This document shows, piece after piece, positions 14,885-20,765 of a stretch of 20,765 nucleotides of DNA. A program made the translations under genes and the position numbers. Where the stretch lies: assembly GCA_964415045.1 (NCBI GenBank), contig CAYPZL010000098.1:1-20765 (forward strand), read 5' to 3'. Source of the stretch: CAYPZL01 sp964415045. GTDB lineage: Bacteria; Planctomycetota; Phycisphaerae; Sedimentisphaerales; Anaerobacaceae. The notes beneath the pieces were generated by a model. The model did not search any database. It was given only the letters and a program-made list of their open reading frames with translations, and was not told the origin of the DNA. How positions within the stretch are numbered: the first letter of the stretch is position 1; every line of letters starts with the position of its first letter.

Positions 14885-16264
14885 CTACGTTGCTGCGCGC
14901 ATGCCGGCCGCACAGGCCGCCTCGAACCGACGCACGTCTTTGCGGTGCCCGATCTCGTACGCCCGGCGCCATCGGTGCACGGTGAGAGCGTCGAGGTCTG
15001 TTAGAATCGGTCCGCCTGCGCCGATCAGAATGTTGGAGTGTTTCATGTCACCGTGTGTGATCCGGTGCCTGCCCAGCCTCTCCAGCACCGCCAAAACCTG
15101 TGCGATGTATTGTTGCCGCTGGTCGGGCGAAACGGTGTCGTCCTGGAGGAGATCGCTGAGCTTTCGTCCCGGAACGTATTCGTGAATGAGATAGGAGCAC
15201 CACACGATCGGTCCCTTGCGTCGTTCGACATAGGCCAGCGGCTCCGGGGTGCCGACGCCGAGCAGGCGCAGCCGGTGGCTGGCGGTCCAGCCGCGCCGGG
15301 CGCGCGATCCCTTGACGGTATGGCGCAGCGAATGAATCAGCCCCTTGTGGTTGTACCGCTTGACAACAATGTCCCTGCCGTTCCACCGCAGGCGTGACAC
15401 GCAGCAGGTGTTGCCGCGCTTCAGGACGTCTCCCGTTTCCAGCAGGGCGTCCAATTGCGTTACGAGTTTCTCTGCGTCGCCTCCGCGGCAGAACGGCCGG
15501 TCGAGCAACCCGCGGTAGCCCGGGACCGTAACATTGCGGTGTCTGCTGTTGCTCCGGCGGTACTTGCGCAGCACCCTGTCGATCGCGCGTCCCTTACACC
15601 GCTGAGCCTTCCGCTGCAGCCATGCTTCATCGGAGGTCTGCAGCGACCAGCGGCGTATCTCGAAATACTCCTCGTACAGGCCCTTCAAGGACAAGCTGCA
15701 GGCGGGGGGCAGAAAAGAAGCCAGTTCCGCCAACTGGGCCAGACTTTCCCTCTTTCGAATCGGCTGCTCGCGAAACCGGACTTGGGCGGCGTCAATGGTT
15801 ACGATTCTGTCCCCTGGCGCGAGGAAGTTCCCCAGGTGCAGGTCGGTCTGCAACACGCCTTTTTCGTGATAGCGTGCCAGTTGGCGGCAGACGGGTTCGA
15901 GCAGTCGCAGCATCTGGGTTGGCTCGGATGCCTCCGCGAACTGATGCCGCACCGAAGGCGCATCGCCGATGTTCTCCATGACGAGTACCTGCCGCCCTTG
16001 GGTCGTTCTGCCATAGAACAGGGGCTGCGGCGCGCTGAAGCCGCGCTGCCGCAGACCGAGAAGGCCGCGCCATTCGCGTTTGAGATGGCGGGCGGCGTGT
16101 ATCTCATGCGAGAAGACCTTGGCGATGACGTCCTGACGATTCCACTGAGCGCGGTACACGGCACGCTTGCCCGGTACGTCGCGCAGCAGCGCCGTGCACA
16201 GAAGGACCTCCGTCCTCTGCGGATCGTCGCGTCTGACCGAAAGCTGGAAGGGGCATTCCTGCAC
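14885..16264 (-). CDS. Tandem Kdo/WaaP-like sugar kinase (two kinase domains)
   Basis: The predicted 459-residue protein carries two protein-kinase-like folds of the LPS kinase (Kdo/WaaP/InaA) group. Domain 1 (about 20-235) has VIAKVF (46-51, Lys49), LQTDLHLGNFL (138-148, Asp141/Asn146) and IVTIDAA (154-160, Asp158). Domain 2 (about 275-445) has IVVKRYN (299-305, Lys302), HGDMKHSNILI (404-414, Asp406/Asn411) and LTDLDA (421-426, Asp423). WaaP-like kinases phosphorylate core heptose or Kdo on the cytoplasmic face, using ATP. It lies 31 bases after lpxI in the lpx operon, which supports an LPS-core role. The start is uncertain: GTG 16264 is preferred, but GTG 16318 or TTG 16333 would overlap lpxI. 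Confidence 0.8.
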   Translation of the reverse strand: MQECPFQLSVRRDDPQRTEVLLCTALLRDVPGKRAVYRAQWNRQDVIAKVFSHEIHAARHLKREWRGLLGLRQRGFSAPQPLFYGRTTQGRQVLVMENIGDAPSVRHQFAEASEPTQMLRLLEPVCRQLARYHEKGVLQTDLHLGNFLAPGDRIVTIDAAQVRFREQPIRKRESLAQLAELASFLPPACSLSLKGLYEEYFEIRRWSLQTSDEAWLQRKAQRCKGRAIDRVLRKYRRSNSRHRNVTVPGYRGLLDRPFCRGGDAEKLVTQLDALLETGDVLKRGNTCCVSRLRWNGRDIVVKRYNHKGLIHSLRHTVKGSRARRGWTASHRLRLLGVGTPEPLAYVERRKGPIVWCSYLIHEYVPGRKLSDLLQDDTVSPDQRQQYIAQVLAVLERLGRHRITHGDMKHSNILIGAGGPILTDLDALTVHRWRRAYEIGHRKDVRRFEAACAAGMRAAT

Positions 16265-16295
16265 GCTTTTTCTCTCTGCGGCCGGACGGACCGTC

Positions 16296-17132
16296 TCAAC
16301 GACCCAGGATGGCCACACCGAGCCGGTTCGCAAGCTCCAGGGTCTCGGGCTTGTCGATGACGATGGTCTTGCCGGCCTCGATGACTAGGCACGTTCCGCC
16401 GTTTTCAGCCAGGTCCCGGACCGTCTCCGGGCCCACGCAGGGCACGTCGAAGCGCATGTCCTGCTGGGGCTTGGAGGTCTTGATCAGCGTCCAGCCGCCG
16501 GCCTTGCAGAAGGTACCGGCGCGCTTGATCATCTCGGCCGTGCCCTCGATGGCCTCCACCGCAATTACCTCCATCTCCCGTACGGCGATCGCCTGCCCGA
16601 TGTCCATCTCGCCGAGCTTCTTGGCCAGCGGCCATCCGAACTGAATGTCGTCTTCGACCCGCGGGCCGGGCCGGCACGTTGTCATGACGCCCTCGTGGGC
16701 GAGGTGTTCCTGGCAGTACATGACCGAGTTCTCCAAGCGGATGCCGCCGGTGGCCAGCTCATCGACCAGGGCCGACAGCAGGGTGTCCGTGAGCTTGCAC
16801 TTGCGCCGCAGACGCCAGTAGTAGATGCGAAAGGCGCGCCAGTCGGGCAGATAGCGCCAGATGCGCCACGGCGTGAACAAATCTGATTTCGTTACGCGAC
16901 CAACCAGGATGGCGTTGGCCACGTCGTGCTTCCGAAGTTTGCGTATCCAACTGCCCGGGCGGGCGACACCGGCCCGGCAAAATACGTCCACTTCATCGGC
17001 CAGTGCGGGCTCAACGTAGCCGGCCAGGCCGACGCAGACCACCTTATGGCCGGCGTTTCTCGCGCCGGCGGCAACCATAAACGGCAGCCTGCCTCCCCCG
17101 GCGATCAAGCCTACCTTCTCTGACTGACTCAT
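16296..17132 (-). CDS. lpxI: LpxI-family UDP-2,3-diacylglucosamine pyrophosphatase
   Basis: This 278-residue protein is of normal length for LpxI (DUF1009), which cleaves UDP-2,3-diacylglucosamine to lipid X and UMP in lipid A synthesis. The N-terminal nucleotide-binding motif is VGLIAGGGRLPFMVAAGARN (7-26). NAILVGRVTKSDLF (73-86), HEGVMTTCRPG (146-156) and DIGQAIAVREMEVIAVEAIEG (177-197) follow, and the C-terminal domain has FDVPCVGPETV (228-238). The conserved EGTD motif reads EGTA here (196-199; codon GCC for Ala199). In Caulobacter LpxI, as I recall, the matching Asp (D225) is required for catalysis. The family call is firm, but activity is open. It starts 33 bases after lpxD stops. Confidence 0.9.
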   Translation of the reverse strand: MSQSEKVGLIAGGGRLPFMVAAGARNAGHKVVCVGLAGYVEPALADEVDVFCRAGVARPGSWIRKLRKHDVANAILVGRVTKSDLFTPWRIWRYLPDWRAFRIYYWRLRRKCKLTDTLLSALVDELATGGIRLENSVMYCQEHLAHEGVMTTCRPGPRVEDDIQFGWPLAKKLGEMDIGQAIAVREMEVIAVEAIEGTAEMIKRAGTFCKAGGWTLIKTSKPQQDMRFDVPCVGPETVRDLAENGGTCLVIEAGKTIVIDKPETLELANRLGVAILGR

Positions 17133-17165
17133 GATGCAACCACGGAATGATGTTCTTGTTGCGTT

Positions 17166-18224
17166 CTATTCATCGGCTGAATCGTCGGGACTCGCTTTCA
17201 TCGAGGCGGCGATCTTGCGCAGGCGATTGTGCAGATTCCGGATATCCTGACGCATCTGGGGCAGATGCTGGAGCACGGTGTACGCTCGGCGCGCCTGGTT
17301 TGCGTCGATGGCCGGTGCTCCCAGCACGGTTTCGCCGTCCGGGATGCTGTTGACGACTCCGGCCTGGGCTCCGATCGTCACGTGGTTGCCGATGGTGATG
17401 TGACCGACGATGCCCACCTGTCCGCCGACGACGCAGTGGTGCCCCAAGGTCGTCGAGCCGGCGATCCCGACCTGAGCGACGAGAAGGCAATGCGGGCCGA
17501 TCTTCGTGCCATGTCCGATGGTTACGAGATCGCCCAGCTTGCAGCCCCGGCCGATGACCGTATCGTCGAGCGTGCCTCTCTCGATGCCGCAACAGCTTCC
17601 GATCTCGACGTCGTCCTCGATCACAAGGCCTCCGATCTGCGGTATCTTGTGATGCACTCCCTCGTGCGTGGCGTAGCCGAATCCATCGACGCCGATCGTC
17701 GAGTTCGCATTGATGATGACGCGCTGGCCGATGCGGCAGCCTTCGTAAACAGCGGCGTTCGCATAGATAATGCAGTCGTCGCCGATTTCGACCCCTTCCC
17801 CGATATAGACGCAGGGGTATACGATGCACCGGTCGCCTATTCTCGCGTCGTCGGCAATGGTCGCGAAGTCGTGAATGTGACAGTCGGCCCCGATCTGGGC
17901 GCTTTCGGCAATCGAGGCACGCGGACTGACGCCGACGTCCTTGTGCTTGCGGTGGCCATGGAGAAGCACCACCACTCTGGTAAACGCGTAATAGGGATTA
18001 TCGACGATCAGGAGAGGAACCGGGGCGGTCGTTTCCTTTGCGACGATCACCGCGCCGGCCCGCGTGGTCTGAAGGTGCTTCTCGTATTTGCGGTTGGCCA
18101 GGAAGCTGATATCCCCTTCCTGCGCGCCTTCCAGCGTGGCGGTCGCCCGAATGACCACATCGGGATCGCCCTGGACGGTGCCGCCCACGTATTCGGCTAT
18201 TTGACCGAGCGTTCGTTCCTGCAT
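17166..18224 (-). CDS. lpxD: UDP-3-O-acylglucosamine N-acyltransferase LpxD
   Basis: This 352-residue protein has the LpxD architecture. The uridine-binding N-terminal domain (1-98) includes LEGAQEGDISFLANRKYEKH (31-50). A left-handed beta-helix of hexapeptide repeats follows (about 99-310), with the catalytic His in LVTIGHGTKIG (233-243, His238). The C-terminal helix is at 312-340. DGFGYATHEGVHHKIPQIG (180-198) and ERGTLDDTVIG (215-225) are family signatures. It adds the N-linked acyl chain in lipid A synthesis using acyl-ACP. ATG 18224 gives the normal N-terminus, while a TTG at 18245 would add seven residues. A strong promoter lies about 90 bases upstream. Confidence 0.95.
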   Translation of the reverse strand: MQERTLGQIAEYVGGTVQGDPDVVIRATATLEGAQEGDISFLANRKYEKHLQTTRAGAVIVAKETTAPVPLLIVDNPYYAFTRVVVLLHGHRKHKDVGVSPRASIAESAQIGADCHIHDFATIADDARIGDRCIVYPCVYIGEGVEIGDDCIIYANAAVYEGCRIGQRVIINANSTIGVDGFGYATHEGVHHKIPQIGGLVIEDDVEIGSCCGIERGTLDDTVIGRGCKLGDLVTIGHGTKIGPHCLLVAQVGIAGSTTLGHHCVVGGQVGIVGHITIGNHVTIGAQAGVVNSIPDGETVLGAPAIDANQARRAYTVLQHLPQMRQDIRNLHNRLRKIAASMKASPDDSADE

Positions 18225-18316
18225 TGTCAGATTCTTGCCATCCAAGGTTCGCCCGGCGCAAGCGGTCTCGTGCCTCTCGAATGAAGGTCAACCACCGCCA
18301 CGCACCAAAAAGCCTG

Positions 18317-18344
18317 ATTGTACCCTGAGAAGTCGGCGGGTCAA
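18317..18344 (-). promoter_or_regulatory. Promoter of the lpxD-lpxI-kinase operon
   Basis: On the minus strand TTGACC (18344-18339) and TACAAT (18322-18317) are 16 bases apart, each a 5/6 consensus match. Transcription would begin near 18310 with a leader of about 86 nt. It lies in the 266-base gap between lpxD and the upstream GT9 gene, in which I see no gene and no convincing terminator. Confidence 0.6.
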
Positions 18345-18490
18345 CCCTCCTGGCCAAAACCTGATGAGAACCGGGCCCGCGATCTGGTGCTGCGTCTTCC
18401 GGCGTTGCAGGGGCCTTTTCCCTCGTGCCGCGACCGAATCACCGGGCCGACAGCGGAGTCCGACCGTGCCTTTCTCCACGGGCCGCCGTG

Positions 18491-19549
18491 TCATATCGAA
18501 GATGTCAGGGCATCGAGAACGGTCTTCTGAAGGCTGGGGGAAGGTTTTTGAGCGAAGCTGCTCTCGGTATCGCGGAACACGGTCAAGGCCCGGCCCACCG
18601 GCCTGTACAGAGCGGGATCGGTCGGGCCGAACATCGCAAACGTTCGCAAGCCCATGGCCGCGGCCAGATGCGTTACCCCGCTGTCGTTGCCGACGAAGGC
18701 GTCGGCGCCGCTGAGAATGGCGACCACTTGCGTCAGCGACAGAGACCCCAGGCAGCGGGCCGTCTCTTGAATGCGGGCCATTTCTTTCGGCTCAAGCCTT
18801 TCCTCCTCAGCCGGTCCCAGCAAGAACAGCACCTCATAGTCCTTCGAGCGCAGCTCCCCGGCGACGGTCAGAAAGTTGTCCAGGTGCCAACATTTTCCCC
18901 GTCCGCCGCTGCCCGGATGGATCACGATCAGCTTCTTTGCCAGATCAATCCCGTTGTGATCGAGCAGCTCAACGCCGCCGTCTCGATCGCCTTCGGTAAC
19001 CCGTATCAAGACGTTTTCGCTCGGCGTCTTGATCTTCTCGGCGGACAATCCGCTCTCCAGGGCGAACTGCTGCACGTAGAATTCGGTCACGTGCTGACTG
19101 CTGTCTTCCGGCGGTTTGAGCGGCAGAGTGATGATCTCGGCGCTGTGGCTGCAATTGGTCGTGAAGATCAGGTTCTGCTCGAAGTTGCTGTGAGGCTCGC
19201 CCAGGAACGAGACGATCCAGGCGTAATCGGCGAACACGTGGATCAGCGGGTCCCAATCGGCCAGATCGAGTTTGGACGGCTCGACGAAGAGCCGATGCAG
19301 CTCGGCCGAGTCCAGGCAGCGGACGCCGTCGACGCAACTGCGCCCGGGGAACATCCCGATGTAATCGGTATGACCGAGGATGTCGACGCCGCCCAGATTG
19401 AGGACGTCCTTCATGACTTTGACGAGCGGCAGTGTCAGGATGCAATCGCCCAGGGCTCCGGGCTGCAAGATCACCCCGCGCTGCGTTTCCCTGGCCACCT
19501 GTGCTCCTTTCGCTTCCAACAGACTCAGGATGTCTTCGTTTGTCTGCAT
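18491..19549 (-). CDS. GT9-family (heptosyltransferase-like) glycosyltransferase
   Basis: The protein has about 352 residues and the ADP-heptose:LPS heptosyltransferase fold. It opens with RGVILQPGALGDCILTLPLV (24-43), the family's first Rossmann strand. LIVIHPGSGGRGKCWHL starts the donor domain, and FVGNDSGVTHLAAAMG (about 285-300) is the nucleotide-sugar phosphate-binding loop. FAMFGPTDPALYRP follows. It probably adds heptose or a related sugar to the LPS inner core. ATG 19549 is my choice. ATG 19636 would start 4 bases after the mnmA stop and add 29 residues of low complexity (ESPDASSDLTGPGAG), and a coupled start there is possible. Neither has a strong ribosome binding site. Confidence 0.85.
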   Translation of the reverse strand: MQTNEDILSLLEAKGAQVARETQRGVILQPGALGDCILTLPLVKVMKDVLNLGGVDILGHTDYIGMFPGRSCVDGVRCLDSAELHRLFVEPSKLDLADWDPLIHVFADYAWIVSFLGEPHSNFEQNLIFTTNCSHSAEIITLPLKPPEDSSQHVTEFYVQQFALESGLSAEKIKTPSENVLIRVTEGDRDGGVELLDHNGIDLAKKLIVIHPGSGGRGKCWHLDNFLTVAGELRSKDYEVLFLLGPAEEERLEPKEMARIQETARCLGSLSLTQVVAILSGADAFVGNDSGVTHLAAAMGLRTFAMFGPTDPALYRPVGRALTVFRDTESSFAQKPSPSLQKTVLDALTSSI

Positions 19550-19640
19550 CGTCGGCTCGTGTTCATGGCGTTTCGTTCCGGCCCCGGGGCCCGTGAGATC
19601 GCTGCTTGCATCCGGGCTCTCGGCACCGCTTAGCATACCG

Positions 19641-20696
19641 TCAGTTTCCAACTTTGTCAATCCAGCCGGCGCCGGCAACCCGGCGTTTGTCATTTTCGCT
19701 CACATAGAATACCGCCAACTGCCCCGGGGTAATGGCCGCGACCGGATCGTCAAATTCCACTCGGGCGGTGGCTTCGCCAGGTGTGATGATCGCGGGTTTG
19801 CCGGGGCTGTTATATCGGACTTTGACTGTGGCGGAAAACGATGACCGCGGTTTGTCGATCAGCCAGTTGACGCCGGTTGCGGTGAGCCTGCGGTGCATCA
19901 CCTCCGGTTTGGGGCCGAGCACCACCGTATTGGTGGCCGGGTCCAGCCGGGTCACATAGTAGGGCTCGCCCATGGCAACGCCCAGACCTCTTCGCTGGCC
20001 AATGGTGTAGCGGTGGATGCCCTTATGCCGACCGAGGAGGTTGCCCGCGCCGTCCACGATCGGGCCTTCGCCGGCAAGTGCGGGGCGGCGCTGCTCGATG
20101 AACGCCGCGTACGCGTCGTCCGGGACGAAGCAAATCTCCTGTGACTCCTCTTTCTCGTCCGTGCCCAGACCGAGCTGGCGCGCGATGTCTCGAGCCTCCG
20201 ATTTGCAGCGCTGGCCCAGGGGAAAAAGGACGTGGCCCAGGACGTTTCGGTCGATCATGGACAGGGCATACGACTGGTCCTTGGCGAGATCGGCGCTCTC
20301 GTAGAGGCCGGGCTTTCCGTCGTGTCGGGCGATGCGGGCGTAGTGCCCGGTTGCAAGGAATGTCGCCCCGGTGTCCCGGGCGAACTGCCAGAGTCTGCCG
20401 AACTTGATGAGTCGATTGCAGAGGACGCAGGGATTGGGCGTTCGGCCGCGGGCGTACTCGTCACAGAAATAGTCCAGGATGTGCTCGAACTGGGGCCGCA
20501 CGTCCAGGATGTGCAGTTCGATGCCGAGTCTCCGAGCCACGTCGGAGGCTTCTTTTTGCGCGTGCCGGCCCTGATCGCTCGTGACCAGAAACACGCCCGC
20601 GCAGTCAAATCCGTCCTGAAGCAGCAGGGCGGCCGCTGCCGAGCTATCGACACCGCCGCTAAGCGCGACAATGACTTTCTTCGCAGGTGAGGTCAT
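19641..20696 (-). CDS. mnmA: tRNA-specific 2-thiouridylase MnmA
   Basis: This 351-residue enzyme, of normal length, makes the s2 modification of U34 in Lys, Glu and Gln tRNAs. The ATP pyrophosphatase P-loop is ALSGGVDSSAAAALL (11-25). The catalytic Cys pair is Cys93 in NPCVLCN (88-94) and Cys189 in SQEICFV (185-191). GRTPNPC, FLATGHYAR (113-121) and HRYTIGQRRGLG are further signatures. The extra Cys90 gives a CxxC plus distant Cys set, the pattern linked to [4Fe-4S]-dependent MnmA in some bacteria. It is a housekeeping gene at the edge of the glycan locus, in an operon with the GT9 gene. ATG 20696 has no obvious ribosome binding site. The right 25-bp repeat ends 20 bases upstream. Confidence 0.95.
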   Translation of the reverse strand: MTSPAKKVIVALSGGVDSSAAAALLLQDGFDCAGVFLVTSDQGRHAQKEASDVARRLGIELHILDVRPQFEHILDYFCDEYARGRTPNPCVLCNRLIKFGRLWQFARDTGATFLATGHYARIARHDGKPGLYESADLAKDQSYALSMIDRNVLGHVLFPLGQRCKSEARDIARQLGLGTDEKEESQEICFVPDDAYAAFIEQRRPALAGEGPIVDGAGNLLGRHKGIHRYTIGQRRGLGVAMGEPYYVTRLDPATNTVVLGPKPEVMHRRLTATGVNWLIDKPRSSFSATVKVRYNSPGKPAIITPGEATARVEFDDPVAAITPGQLAVFYVSENDKRRVAGAGWIDKVGN

Positions 20697-20716
20697 ATCA
20701 AACTAAGAATGTAGAG

Positions 20717-20741
20717 TTTTGCAAAATGGAGATTAGGCTTA
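20717..20741 (-). repeat. 25-bp repeat, right copy (inverted relative to left copy)
   Basis: This is the exact reverse complement of bases 23-47. It lies in the 5' region of mnmA, 20 bases upstream of its start codon, and is therefore probably transcribed or part of its promoter region. The palindrome TTTTGCAAAA is at 20717-20726. I see no clean sigma70 promoter around it, only weak boxes such as TTGCAA with TTGATA 17 bases later. Confidence 0.8.
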
Positions 20742-20765
20742 TATTCTTCAAGGAAATCGTTGGTG

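Noticed and set aside
1..20765. CRISPR array, tRNA or rRNA genes, insertion sequences, toxin-antitoxin or phage-defence genes
   Set aside because: None seen. There are no spaced direct repeats, no cloverleaf with a recognisable anticodon arm, no transposase or integrase motifs, and all identified genes fit surface-glycan, LPS or tRNA-thiolation roles.

Overview
The window looks like a cell-surface glycan locus from a Gram-negative bacterium with a fairly GC-rich genome. Lipid A genes (lpxD, lpxI), a heptosyltransferase-type GT9, a Kdo/WaaP-like kinase and an O-antigen type deoxyaminosugar pair all point to lipopolysaccharide. Two alginate-type O-acetylation modules point to an acetylated polysaccharide. 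Use of LpxI instead of LpxH, the tandem sugar-kinase protein and the gene mix remind me of Planctomycetota (Phycisphaerae-like). That assignment is an inference from gene content only, with low to moderate confidence.

Layout. 1-609 is a non-coding left flank with a 25-bp repeat, a perfect hairpin, a good sigma70-type promoter (TTGAAG-16-TATAAT at 314-341) and a leader of about 260 nt. 610-9525 (+) is one co-directional run: GNAT acetyltransferase, CgeB-like glycosyltransferase, GT-A-like transferase, soluble SGNH protein, methyltransferase, MBOAT AlgI-like O-acetyltransferase, membrane-anchored SGNH partner, a short remnant of a second CgeB-like transferase, a second methyltransferase and a GT4 transferase. 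9568-12257 (-) is a second AlgI-like plus AlgX/AlgJ-like pair. It reads away from a divergent promoter region shared with a third methyltransferase (12539-13177, +). 13165-14760 (-) holds an FdtA/QdtA-like ketoisomerase and a DegT-family aminotransferase with their own promoter. 14885-18224 (-) is lpxD, lpxI and a protein with two sugar-kinase-like domains, also with a clear promoter. 18491-20696 (-) is mnmA followed by a GT9 glycosyltransferase. The same 25-bp sequence seen at the left end recurs in inverted orientation just upstream of mnmA.

How the genes could work together. FdtA-like and DegT-like enzymes would make a dTDP-3-amino-3,6-dideoxyhexose, which the GNAT might N-acylate. The glycosyltransferases build a glycan and the methyltransferases cap or modify it. 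The two MBOAT-SGNH modules carry acetyl groups across the inner membrane and onto the glycan. The lpx genes and kinase act on the lipid A/core anchor. No flippase, polymerase, ABC exporter or outer-membrane export gene is in the window, so assembly and export functions must lie elsewhere.

Most notable points: two complete but dissimilar AlgI-SGNH modules plus a third, orphan SGNH protein; an LpxI in which the usual EGTD motif reads EGTA, the Asp being the residue thought essential for catalysis; a two-domain kinase with a full set of catalytic residues in both halves; the C-terminal stub of a lost glycosyltransferase paralogue; and the inverted 25-bp repeats near both ends.
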